Made by a program: the position numbers and the translations under genes
Notes under the pieces: model-generated
Databases searched by the model: none
Seen by the model: only the letters and a program-made list of their open reading frames with translations
Told to the model about the DNA's origin: nothing
In this document: positions 1 through 7,738 of the stretch, in pieces
Layout: each line of letters starts with the position of its first letter
How positions within the stretch are numbered: position 1 is the stretch's first letter
Source of the DNA: an uncultured Sutterella sp.
Lineage (GTDB): Bacteria; Pseudomonadota; Gammaproteobacteria; Burkholderiales; Burkholderiaceae_F
Length of the DNA: 18,527 bases
NCBI GenBank assembly: GCA_900542195.1
Contig: UQNA01000056.1
Span: 1 to 18,527 of the forward strand
Direction: 5' to 3'

Positions 1-1
1 G

Positions 2-127
2 TTGTATCCATTCAACTATGGGGAGCCAAGTCTCGCAATTCTAACCGAATTTTTACGCCTCTGTAAATTTGATTTGCGAGGTAAAATAACGGGTTCGAAA
101 GTAGTTGACCGTAACCACTTCCTTTAA
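2..127 (+). CDS. 3' end of an unidentified gene cut by the window edge
   Basis: A reading frame is open from the window edge to a TAA at 125-127, giving about 41 residues that end in DRNHFL. I do not recognise the protein. Its stop lies 3 nt before the parE ATG at 131, and there is no Shine-Dalgarno directly upstream of parE (the preceding bases are cctttaaagc). This would fit translational coupling between a real upstream gene and parE. Against it, an open frame of this length arises by chance fairly often, and the first frame is also open for 21 codons. The upstream sequence is needed to decide. Confidence 0.4.
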   Translation: MYPFNYGEPSLAILTEFLRLCKFDLRGKITGSKVVDRNHFL

Positions 128-130
128 AGC

Positions 131-2110
131 ATGGCAGAAGAAATTAATAAGACAAACCAAGATTATTCCGAGTCTTCCATTAGAGTTCTGAAGGGACTTG
201 AGCCGGTAAAACAGCGGCCGGGAATGTATACCTTAACCGACAATCCGCTGCACATCATCCAGGAAGTAATTGATAACGCCAGTGATGAAGTGCTCGCCGG
301 TTTCGGAACTAAGATTATTTTGACTCAGCACGCTGACGGTTCGGTTTCGGTAGAAGATGACGGCCGAGGAATTCCTATCGGTATCCACCCGGAAGAAAAA
401 TGTTCGGTAGTCGAAGTTGTCTTCACTCGCCTGCATGCCGGCGGTAAATTCAATAAGACCAGCGGGGGAGCATACTCATTCTCCGGCGGTTTGCATGGTG
501 TCGGTGTTTCCGTTACCAATGCTTTATCCGACAAGTTGGAAGTTACTGTCTGGCGTGAGGGGCTCGAAAGTACGATAGTTTTCGAAAACGGATACGTTGT
601 TCAAAGTCTTGTCAGCGTTAAATCTCCTCGACTAAAGAAAGAGACCGGAACCAGAGTGCGCTGCTGGCCGAACCCTAAATATTTTGATTCGGCAAAAATT
701 CCCACGGAAGCCTTGGTCAGACTGCTCAGGAGCAAAGCGGTTTTGCTTCCGGGCTGCGAGGTGGTCTACAACAACGAAGAAAAAGATATTCACCAGCGCT
801 GGAAATATAACGGCGGCTTAAGAGAATACCTCTTAGAGCAGCTTGATCAGCCGCCTGAAATTCGTCCTTTCGAAGCAGAAGGATTTGCGGCGGACGATGA
901 TGAAAACTTCTCTGCCGGTGAGGGTGCCAGCTGGGTTGTGGTATGGACTGAAGAAGGTCGCTTAGAAAGAGAAAGCTTTGTTAACTTGATTCCTACCCCG
1001 CAGGGCGGAACTCATGAAGCAGGTCTCAAGGACGGTATCTTTCAAGCCTTGAAGTCGTTTATTGAACAGCATGGCCTTTCTCAGAAAGGCGTAAAACTAA
1101 TCGGCGACGATATTTTCACGCGTGCAAGTTTTGTATTGAACGCTAAGGTCTTGGATCCGCAATTCCAAGGTCAGGTTAAGGAAAAGTTAATCAGCCGTGA
1201 TGCACTAAAGCTCGTTTCTGCTTTCGTTCGTCCTCAAATGGAATTTTGGCTTAACAGCCACATTGAAGATGGCAAGAAGTTAGCTGAGTTGGTTATTAAA
1301 CAAGCTCAGGTTCGTCAAAAGTCCGTTACTAAAGTCGCTAAGAGAAAAGGCTCATCTGTCGCCGTTCTTCCCGGCAAACTGACTGATTGCTTAAGTGAAG
1401 ATATTTCTCGCAACGAACTCTTCCTGGTGGAAGGTGATTCCGCCGGCGGTTCGGCCAAGAAAGCTCGTGATAAAGAGTTCCAAGCGATTTTGCCTTTAAG
1501 AGGAAAGGTTTTAAATACATGGGAAGTGGATCGTAATCTTCTTTTCGGCAATAAAGAAATTCATGATATTTCAGTGGCCATCGGAGTGGATCCTCACGGT
1601 CCCGACGATAATCCGAATTTGTCTTCTCTAAGATACGGCAAAATTTGCTTCATGGCCGATGCTGACGTTGACGGCTCTCACATTGAAGTGTTGCTGACGG
1701 CTCTTTTCTATAAGCATTTCCCGAAACTAATTGATGAAGGGCATGTGTATATCGCGGTTTCTCCGCTCTTTAAGGTCATCGTACCGAAGATTGGAAGACA
1801 GAAAGAGAGAAGAATTTATTGCTTGGACGAAGCAGAATTAAATAAGACTTTAGAGAAGCTCAAGAAAGAAAAGGTTCCTGAAAGCAAAATCGAAATTTCC
1901 CGCTTCAAAGGTTTGGGCGAAATGAACGAAAAAGAGCTCAAGGAAACTTCTCTGGATCCTGAAACAAGACGCTTGTTGCCCTTGAGTCTGGGTGGCATCA
2001 GCAGAGAGCTCACAACATCTGCCATGAATATTCTGATGGCAGCAAAAGAGGCTGAATCCAGAAGACGCTGGATTGAACGCCATGGTGATCAATTTGAACC
2101 GGATATCTAA
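131..2110 (+). CDS. parE: DNA topoisomerase IV subunit B (ParE)
   Basis: ATPase subunit of topoisomerase IV, which acts with ParC in the cytoplasm to decatenate daughter chromosomes. The GHKL ATPase domain is at the N-terminus: catalytic Glu45 and Asn49 in EVIDNASDE, the DDGRGIP motif at 76-82 and the ATP-lid GGLHGVGVSVTNAL at 119-132. A transducer domain follows. The TOPRIM domain has EGDSAGG from Glu434 and the metal-binding DADVDG at 510-515. The C-terminus carries the conserved RFKGLGEMN. At 659 residues it is close to E. coli ParE (630) and lacks the long insert of enterobacterial GyrB. Both that and the parC gene starting 2 nt after its stop support ParE over GyrB. There is no clear ribosome-binding site before the ATG, so translation may be coupled to the frame ending at 127. 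Confidence 0.95.
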   Translation: MAEEINKTNQDYSESSIRVLKGLEPVKQRPGMYTLTDNPLHIIQEVIDNASDEVLAGFGTKIILTQHADGSVSVEDDGRGIPIGIHPEEKCSVVEVVFTRLHAGGKFNKTSGGAYSFSGGLHGVGVSVTNALSDKLEVTVWREGLESTIVFENGYVVQSLVSVKSPRLKKETGTRVRCWPNPKYFDSAKIPTEALVRLLRSKAVLLPGCEVVYNNEEKDIHQRWKYNGGLREYLLEQLDQPPEIRPFEAEGFAADDDENFSAGEGASWVVVWTEEGRLERESFVNLIPTPQGGTHEAGLKDGIFQALKSFIEQHGLSQKGVKLIGDDIFTRASFVLNAKVLDPQFQGQVKEKLISRDALKLVSAFVRPQMEFWLNSHIEDGKKLAELVIKQAQVRQKSVTKVAKRKGSSVAVLPGKLTDCLSEDISRNELFLVEGDSAGGSAKKARDKEFQAILPLRGKVLNTWEVDRNLLFGNKEIHDISVAIGVDPHGPDDNPNLSSLRYGKICFMADADVDGSHIEVLLTALFYKHFPKLIDEGHVYIAVSPLFKVIVPKIGRQKERRIYCLDEAELNKTLEKLKKEKVPESKIEISRFKGLGEMNEKELKETSLDPETRRLLPLSLGGISRELTTSAMNILMAAKEAESRRRWIERHGDQFEPDI

Positions 2111-2112
2111 TC

Positions 2113-5055
2113 ATGGCATCAACAGATAAAAATAAATCAAAGAGCAAAAAGAAGGCTGATAAAGAGCTGATAGCCAATGTCATTGAGGTCAAAGAAGAAG
2201 ACATTCCGGACAACGGAAGCGGTTTTCTCTTCGATTTCGAAGATGAAGCTGAACATCCTGAAACTGAGCCTCAAGAGTCTCAGACAGCCGTTGAAGAAGT
2301 AGCCCAAGAGATACCAGTCATCGAAGAAGAAATGACCAAGGAAGAAGAGAAAACAGAAGAAGTGCAGTCTCTCAAGGAAGATATTAAGGAAACGGAAATC
2401 TCCTCGGCAGACGGCACTGAAGAACTCAAAGACTTTGAAGCCCTAACCTCTGACCTCGAAGCTTTGGAAGAAGTCGATAAGACTCTCGGAGAGGTTTCCC
2501 TAGTCCCGACTAATGATCCGACCGATATTGTTGAGCAGGCTCTAACCAATGACGATGACGGGGGCGACAAATTAACGGTAGCTTATTTTGCCAGCCGCGC
2601 TTACTTGGAATACGCTATTTCCGTGGTTAAAGGCAGAGCTCTTCCTGAAGTATCGGACGGACAAAAGCCGGTTCAGAGAAGAATTCTCTATGCCATGAGA
2701 AGAATGGGGCTCGTAGCTGAAGCGAAGCAAGTCAAGAGTGCTCGTATCGTAGGTGACGTTCTCGGTAAATTTCATCCTCACGGCGACGTGGCAGCATACG
2801 ATGCTATGGTTCGTATGGCTCAGGATTTCACCATGCGCTACCCGTTGGTTCACGGTGAAGGAAACTTCGGTTCGCAGGACGGCGACAGCCCGGCCCATAT
2901 GCGTTATACGGAAGCAAAACTGAGTAAGTACTCGGAGCTGCTTCTTGAAGAAATTGATGAGGGAGGAACCAAGTTTGTTCCGAACTATGACGGTGCTTTT
3001 AAAGAACCGGTTACTTTGCCGGCACGTCTGCCGTTCATTCTGCTTAACGGTGCCAGCGGTATTGCCGTTGGTATGGCAACGGAAATTCCTCCGCATAACT
3101 TGGTTGAAGTTGCTAATGGGGCTGAAGCCGTTATTAAGAATCCGAAGATTACTTTGGATGAATTGATGCAGTTTATCCCGGGGCCTGATTTCCCGGGTGG
3201 CGCTCAAATTATTTCTTCTGAAAAAGATATCAAGAGCGCTTATTCCACTGGCTACGGTTCTCTCCTTCTGCGAGCACGCTATGAGTTCGAAGAACTTGCC
3301 CGAGGCCAATGGCAATTAGTCGTAACCGAACTGCCTTATAAGGTAGGCGCAGCTAAGGTTCTTGCAGAACTCGATTCTTTGACAAATCCGAAAGCCCCGG
3401 CAGGCAAAAAGACACTGTCGGCTAAACAGCAGCAGGATAAAGCTCTCCTCTTGAGTATTTTAGATACCGTAAGAGATGAATCCGATACGGATAATCCGGT
3501 AAGAATCGTATTTGAACCGAAATCCAAGACAGTCGACAGAAATGAGTTCGTCAACATCTTATTCTCCAAGACAAGTCTCGAGTGCGGATGTAAATTCAAC
3601 TTGGTTGCTATCGGCATTGACGGTAAGCCGAGACAGAAAGGTTTGGTTGAAATTCTTTCCGAATGGTGCACCTTCAGGCTCGGAACCGTTCTCAAACGTT
3701 CTCAGACACGCTTGAACGATGTCCAGGGCAGAATCCATGTATTAGAAGGCCGAATGTTGATTGTCGTCAATATCGAAGAAGTCATTCGACTGATTCGTGA
3801 GGCAAAAGATCCTAAAGCGGCTTTGATGAAGACCTTTGGTTTGACGGATGCACAAGCCGAAGACATCTTGGAATTGAAATTAAGACAGTTGGCTAATCTT
3901 GATGAAATTAAGCTTCAAAAAGAAATTGACCAGCTGAAGTCCGAAGAAGCCGCTTTATTGGATGTCATCAATAACGATTCCAAACTTAGAGCATTGGTCT
4001 GCAAAGAAATCAGAAGCGATGCCAAGAAGTACGGAGATGACAGAAGAGCGTTAATTGAGCAGGCACAAACCGCAACTCTCGTCAAGAAAGTTGCCGATGA
4101 ACCCGTCACTGTTATTATTAGTGAAAAAGGTTTCTTGAGGGCTCGCACCGGCCATGGTTGTGACGCTGCCAATCTCTCTTTCAAGCTCGGAGATTCTCTG
4201 AAGGCGTCTTTCGAATGCCGTACCGTTGATAATTTGATTGTGATGGCTCACAGCGGACGAGTTTATTCAGTACCCGTGTCTCAGCTGCCTAACGGCCGAG
4301 GTGACGGTGTGCATGTGAGTGCTTTTGTCCAGTTCCAGGATAAAGACGCCCCCTTCAGCTATGTCTGCGGAGATTCTGATTTCAAAGTTCTTTTGGCTAG
4401 CAGTGACGGTTATGGATTCTGGTGCAAACTTGGCGACATGGTTTCTCGTCAGAAGAGCGGCAAGACGTTCTTTACGCTCAATGACGAAACAGTCAAACCT
4501 CTGCCGTTGAGAATGTTTACCGACGCGCAGACTTTAGTTTCTGTTTTGACTCAAGCCGGAAGATTTTTAGATTTTGAAATCGATGAATTGAGAAGTTTGC
4601 CTAACGGCGGCCGAGGTGTTGCTCTAATTTCTTTGGCAGAAGGCGACCGCTTGGCTGCCGCTTTACCGTCTTCTTCTAAGGGAGTGATTGCTTGCGGCTT
4701 AGGCCGAGGAAACAAAGAGCAAACTTATCCGATCGGACCTCGCTTAATTGAGACCTTCAAGATGAAGCGGGCAAGAAAAGGAAAACAACTCCCGAACAAG
4801 TGGAATTACTACGATCTGCTTCCTTCTAAGTTTGACGAGAAGCTAGAAGTTCCGGGTGCCAGCGAAGGCGAGGGCGGCGTTGCAGAGAACACCGAGACCA
4901 GAGCTGATGAGAAACCGACTGCCTCTTCTGTTTCAAATGCACAGACTATGCCTAAGAAAGAGCAGAAGGAAACAAGCAAAGCTGATGCAGATAAACAGCT
5001 CGACGATTTTGTTTTGACTTCTGAAGAACAAGGAAACACCGGTCTCTTGTTCTAA
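2113..5055 (+). CDS. parC: DNA topoisomerase IV subunit A (ParC) with long acidic N-terminal extension
   Basis: DNA-cleaving subunit of topoisomerase IV, the partner of ParE. The GyrA/ParC core starts near residue 155 and contains the HPHGD loop (221-225), the RYPLVHGEGNFGS segment and the catalytic Arg264-Tyr265 in AHMRYTEAKLS. A coiled-coil gate and a C-terminal beta-pinwheel follow, to about residue 895. At 980 residues it is much longer than E. coli ParC (752). Aligning Tyr265 with E. coli Tyr120 shows about 145 extra N-terminal residues, which are Lys-rich for the first 18 and then strongly Glu/Asp-rich. About 80 residues of charged, low-complexity tail follow Trp897. The ATG is 2 nt after the parE stop, so the two are almost certainly co-translated. 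There is no Met between about residue 73 and the core, so much of the extension must be translated. The position of E. coli Ser80 is Val226 and that of Glu84 is Asp230. Confidence 0.93.
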   Translation: MASTDKNKSKSKKKADKELIANVIEVKEEDIPDNGSGFLFDFEDEAEHPETEPQESQTAVEEVAQEIPVIEEEMTKEEEKTEEVQSLKEDIKETEISSADGTEELKDFEALTSDLEALEEVDKTLGEVSLVPTNDPTDIVEQALTNDDDGGDKLTVAYFASRAYLEYAISVVKGRALPEVSDGQKPVQRRILYAMRRMGLVAEAKQVKSARIVGDVLGKFHPHGDVAAYDAMVRMAQDFTMRYPLVHGEGNFGSQDGDSPAHMRYTEAKLSKYSELLLEEIDEGGTKFVPNYDGAFKEPVTLPARLPFILLNGASGIAVGMATEIPPHNLVEVANGAEAVIKNPKITLDELMQFIPGPDFPGGAQIISSEKDIKSAYSTGYGSLLLRARYEFEELARGQWQLVVTELPYKVGAAKVLAELDSLTNPKAPAGKKTLSAKQQQDKALLLSILDTVRDESDTDNPVRIVFEPKSKTVDRNEFVNILFSKTSLECGCKFNLVAIGIDGKPRQKGLVEILSEWCTFRLGTVLKRSQTRLNDVQGRIHVLEGRMLIVVNIEEVIRLIREAKDPKAALMKTFGLTDAQAEDILELKLRQLANLDEIKLQKEIDQLKSEEAALLDVINNDSKLRALVCKEIRSDAKKYGDDRRALIEQAQTATLVKKVADEPVTVIISEKGFLRARTGHGCDAANLSFKLGDSLKASFECRTVDNLIVMAHSGRVYSVPVSQLPNGRGDGVHVSAFVQFQDKDAPFSYVCGDSDFKVLLASSDGYGFWCKLGDMVSRQKSGKTFFTLNDETVKPLPLRMFTDAQTLVSVLTQAGRFLDFEIDELRSLPNGGRGVALISLAEGDRLAAALPSSSKGVIACGLGRGNKEQTYPIGPRLIETFKMKRARKGKQLPNKWNYYDLLPSKFDEKLEVPGASEGEGGVAENTETRADEKPTASSVSNAQTMPKKEQKETSKADADKQLDDFVLTSEEQGNTGLLF

Positions 5056-5085
5056 TACAGTTCAGTCAAATATTTTTAATAAGAA

Positions 5086-5116
5086 AATGGGCAAGAGGAA
5101 AAACTTCTTGCCCATT
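5086..5116 (-). terminator. Terminator hairpin between parC and the flavoprotein gene
   Basis: A perfect 11-bp inverted repeat (aatgggcaaga at 5086-5096, tcttgcccatt at 5106-5116), extendable by a G-U and a G-C pair to leave an A5 loop. Read on the minus strand it is followed by a T-rich stretch (ttttctt then attaaaaatattt), so it best serves the flavoprotein gene ending at 5139. On the plus strand no T-run follows, but it may still act on parC transcripts. Confidence 0.75.
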
Positions 5117-5138
5117 CAGCTTCAGCCTATGGAGTTAC

Positions 5139-6608
5139 TTAACTTCCTGTGGCCGCATTTTCTCCTGCAATTCTTCCGAATGTAAAGATATCAGCAATGG
5201 CATTTCCGCCGACACGGTTAGATCCGTGAATTCCGCCTGTAATTTCACCGGCTGCATAAAGGCCCGGTATCACTTGACCGTCACGGTCAATTACCTGAGC
5301 TTTAGTATTAATCTTGGCGCCGCCCATAGTGTGATGTCTGCACATGCCGATAGGACCTGCGTAGAACGGTGCTTTTACAATCTTGTGGCTCAGCATTAAC
5401 TCGCTTCTGCCGAGAGGATCTTTCTTGGAATCAACCATTTCGTTGTATTCCTTAATGGTCTGAGCCATTTCCTTCGGAGGCAAGTTAATAAGCTTAGCCA
5501 GCTCTTCGATAGTATCGGCTTTGAAAAGAGTACCGTTTTCTAATGCGCGGTGATTCATTTCGTTGTAGTACTCATTGTTCTTGTCGAAACCATCTGCGTC
5601 GCAGACCGGAAATACGGTTTGATCGGTTTGGGCCAAAGTTGCATCTCTGATTACGTCTCGGCGAGCATCTTCAGCAACGTAACGTTTGCCTTCTTTATTG
5701 AGGAAGACAGTGTATTCGATAGCCTGGAAGATATCGGCAGTATGTTTGTATCCCGGTGCGGTCCAAGGGATACACTGGATGTAGTCCATTCCGACTGCTA
5801 AGCCATTGATGCCTTGAATTGCTTTAAGGACTTCGCCGGTTGAACCGGGCTGATTTGTTGTATTCAGTTTTGTTAATCTCGGATCAAAGAAAGCGCACAT
5901 TTCCGGATTTGCTGCGAAGCCGCCGGCAGCTGCAACAACACCTTTGTTAGCTTTCCAGTATTCTTTTTTACCGTTTCCTAAGTCAACTTCCACGCCAAGG
6001 ACTCGGCCGGAGTCGGGTTTTTCACGAATAATCGAAGTGACCTTATGAGAAGTTAGGATTGGCAGGCCAATCTTCTTGGCATATTGTGTACAGGCTTTAA
6101 TATAATCACCGCCGCTTTGACCGACCGGATTTCTGCAGCGCGGCCAGAGACCGCCGTAGATCTGGTAAATACCGGGTTTAAATTGAACGCCTACTTTTTT
6201 CAGCCATTCAACACTTTCAGGAACTTTTTCACAAAGTGTCTTTACCAACTCCGGATCTGCTCTATTGTCACCGGCGGCAAGAGTCTGTTCAGTATGCAGT
6301 TGAGGAGAGTCTTTGACTCCAGCTTTCTTGTAGTCAGCTTCAATTGCCGCATTCAAGCCTCCGCCGGAAACCATTGTGTTTCCACCGGGCAAAGGTAATT
6401 TTTCCAAAACGACGGTATTAGCACCTTTTTCTTTTGCGACAATACCGGCTGATAAGCCTGCACCTCCGGATCCAATGACGATAACGTCATAAGTCTTGTC
6501 CCAGGTTTGAGGAACTGAGCATAAATCAGCAGCGGATGCTAAAGAAGGAAGGGAAGCGAAAGGAGCAATTATCGAGCTTGCTAGAAGCTGTCTTCTATTG
6601 ATTGTCAT
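5139..6608 (-). CDS. Tat-exported fumarate-reductase-like FAD flavoprotein (respiratory reductase, substrate unknown)
   Basis: A 489-residue flavoprotein of the FrdA/flavocytochrome c family, predicted to act in the periplasm as a terminal reductase for an enoate-type acceptor. Residues 1-26 form a Tat signal (NRRQLLAS, hydrophobic stretch, ASA cleavage site before ADLC). FAD binding is at 41-52 (DVIVIGSGGAGL), with Glu69 ending the second strand. The family's catalytic features are present: Arg317 in ARRD, the HHTMGG motif at 425-430 and Arg465 in GSNRVGGNA. There is no heme or FMN domain and no adjacent cytochrome or membrane partner, so the electron donor is encoded elsewhere. Residues 277-282 read IQCIPW where many fumarate reductases have an IQxHP-like sequence, so fumarate itself is uncertain. 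I chose the ATG at 6608 because GGAG precedes it by 6 nt and the Tat signal then starts properly. An in-frame ATG at 6650 would put 14 residues before the signal. Confidence 0.88.
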   Translation of the reverse strand: MTINRRQLLASSIIAPFASLPSLASAADLCSVPQTWDKTYDVIVIGSGGAGLSAGIVAKEKGANTVVLEKLPLPGGNTMVSGGGLNAAIEADYKKAGVKDSPQLHTEQTLAAGDNRADPELVKTLCEKVPESVEWLKKVGVQFKPGIYQIYGGLWPRCRNPVGQSGGDYIKACTQYAKKIGLPILTSHKVTSIIREKPDSGRVLGVEVDLGNGKKEYWKANKGVVAAAGGFAANPEMCAFFDPRLTKLNTTNQPGSTGEVLKAIQGINGLAVGMDYIQCIPWTAPGYKHTADIFQAIEYTVFLNKEGKRYVAEDARRDVIRDATLAQTDQTVFPVCDADGFDKNNEYYNEMNHRALENGTLFKADTIEELAKLINLPPKEMAQTIKEYNEMVDSKKDPLGRSELMLSHKIVKAPFYAGPIGMCRHHTMGGAKINTKAQVIDRDGQVIPGLYAAGEITGGIHGSNRVGGNAIADIFTFGRIAGENAATGS

Positions 6609-6628
6609 ATTATTCTCCAGGAATATAG

Positions 6629-6648
6629 GTCGGGTTTTCTCTCCCGAC
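6629..6648 (-). promoter_or_regulatory. Hairpin at the predicted 5' end of the flavoprotein mRNA
   Basis: A perfect inverted repeat, gtcggg (6629-6634) and cccgac (6643-6648), with an 8-nt loop. It lies between the likely promoter and the ribosome-binding site (GGAG near 6615-6618). The predicted transcript start is about 6649, so the hairpin would form at the very 5' end of the mRNA, a position known to stabilise some bacterial messages. Its function here is inference. Confidence 0.45.
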
Positions 6649-6655
6649 ATAATCT

Positions 6656-6683
6656 ATTTTAAGTATCCTGTTTTTCTTTTCAA
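6656..6683 (-). promoter_or_regulatory. Likely sigma-70 promoter of the flavoprotein gene
   Basis: Read on the minus strand, TTGAAA (complement of 6678-6683) is followed after 16 nt by TAAAAT (complement of 6656-6661). This places the start of transcription near 6649, about 40 nt before the ATG at 6608. It would give the flavoprotein its own transcript although the methyltransferase gene lies only about 105 nt upstream on the same strand. Confidence 0.5.
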
Positions 6684-6713
6684 ATCCCATATTAAAGGTA
6701 AGCCATTACTACT

Positions 6714-7523
6714 TTATCCCGGGGGATAGCTTTTTTTTGTACAGAGTTGCAGTTCTAAAGTATCTCGGATTTTGATTGTTTCGCCATGACGGTTAATTGT
6801 TTCTTCAATGTTTGAAAAGAATTCGGCTCTAATCGGTTCTTTGATAGCAATGTGATCGGAATATGTACTCAGAAGACCAACATATTCTTTTGCAGAAAAG
6901 GTCCGAATCCTTCGGAAGAGAAAATAACGGCAGTCCTGAAAGCCGTACTTCTTCGCTGTTTCTGCTTTTACCTTTGCTTTTTCTTCTGTGAATCTGCTGA
7001 ACTTAATTTTCTTGTTTTTCCAGAAGGAATAAAAATATTTATCGTAGAGCCTGTTGAGTTCCTGGCCGAGTTCCGGATTTTCAATGTACGGATCCGGATG
7101 GTTAGCAAACTGTGCAAAGATGCCGCCTTCCTTGAGGAGTGAATAAACTTTCGGGTAACCCAACGCTTCAGGAATCCAATGGAATGCCGTTGCGGAGTAA
7201 ATTAAGTCGAAAGACTCATTTGGGAGCGATTCGTCCTCGAATTTGCAGGTAATTATGTGCAAGTTTGGATAGTTAGAGAACTTTTCCTTGCAGACATTAG
7301 CAAGATTTATACCCGGCTCGATTGCTGTTAACTGGCAGCCGGTCGCTAAGAAAGGAAGAGTGGCTTGGCCGGTGCCGATTCCAATCTCCAAAACCTGACT
7401 TGTTGAATTAAGAGAGCACGAGGCAAATATCTCACGGTAAAGCTCAGGCACGTAGCTAGGACGAAACTTTTCATAGTTCTCCCCAACAGTATCAAAAGAA
7501 GAAGCTAATTCGTTAAATATCAT
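6714..7523 (-). CDS. Class I SAM-dependent methyltransferase, substrate unknown
   Basis: A 269-residue single-domain methyltransferase of the UbiE/Methyltransf_11 type. Motif I is VLEIGIGTGQA at 44-54, an acidic residue ends strand 2 (Glu69 in LTAIEPG), and the post-II segment is DLIYSATAFHWI at 106-117. The N-terminal YEKFRPSY sequence is typical of a broad family that includes putative small-molecule methyltransferases, and the substrate cannot be told from sequence. The ATG at 7523 has no strong Shine-Dalgarno. The gene ends 105 nt before the flavoprotein start, on the same strand, but a promoter in that gap suggests the two are not strictly one unit. By eye it looks more A/T-rich than its neighbours, which I could not measure. 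Confidence 0.8.
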   Translation of the reverse strand: MIFNELASSFDTVGENYEKFRPSYVPELYREIFASCSLNSTSQVLEIGIGTGQATLPFLATGCQLTAIEPGINLANVCKEKFSNYPNLHIITCKFEDESLPNESFDLIYSATAFHWIPEALGYPKVYSLLKEGGIFAQFANHPDPYIENPELGQELNRLYDKYFYSFWKNKKIKFSRFTEEKAKVKAETAKKYGFQDCRYFLFRRIRTFSAKEYVGLLSTYSDHIAIKEPIRAEFFSNIEETINRHGETIKIRDTLELQLCTKKSYPPG

Positions 7524-7690
7524 TTTGAATCCGTTGCTGCCTCAGTAGGTTAAGCACTTCTGATAATTGCATAAACGGCTCGTCCTGTGGTAGCTCCAAA
7601 ATACAAGTAGCCCAACTTGAAGCATTCTCTATTTGCAATAACAGACACGGCTTTTAGTTCCGTTTTGGGGTTTTCCCGTAATATTCCTTT

Positions 7691-7721
7691 AAGGAGGTGA
7701 TTACAATTGGTAATTAGATAA
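7691..7721 (+). promoter_or_regulatory. Perfect Shine-Dalgarno with four-codon mini-ORF and small hairpin upstream of ypfJ
   Basis: The run aaggaggtgat (7691-7701) is an 11-nt perfect complement of the 16S rRNA 3' tail, yet it lies 37 nt or more before the likely ypfJ ATG at 7739. Nine nt after its aaggagg core is a TTG opening a tiny frame, TTG GTA ATT AGA TAA (7707-7721). The segment 7698-7716 can also fold as a 7-bp A/U-rich stem (one G-U pair) with loop aattg. If looped out, this would put the Shine-Dalgarno 7 nt from an in-frame GTG at 7724. Function is not established. Confidence 0.4.
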
Positions 7722-7738
7722 TCGTGTCAGAGGCAATT

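Noticed and set aside
105..133. TTGACC as a -35 element for a parE promoter
   Set aside because: A -10 at standard spacing would fall on the start codon; no matching hexamer is present.
2572..3315. A 247-codon open frame antisense to parC
   Set aside because: It is fully contained opposite the conserved catalytic core of parC, with composition expected of a shadow frame.
6609..6650. Upstream in-frame ATG giving the flavoprotein 14 extra residues
   Set aside because: It would bury the Tat signal behind a leader, has no Shine-Dalgarno, and lies at about the predicted transcription start inside a hairpin. The ATG at 6608 has GGAG at good spacing.
6712..6740. Terminator-like palindrome tatcccgggggata followed by a T-run on the plus strand
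   Set aside because: The stem is only about 6 bp with a 2-nt loop, it overlaps the 3' end of the methyltransferase gene on the other strand, and no plus-strand gene ends there.
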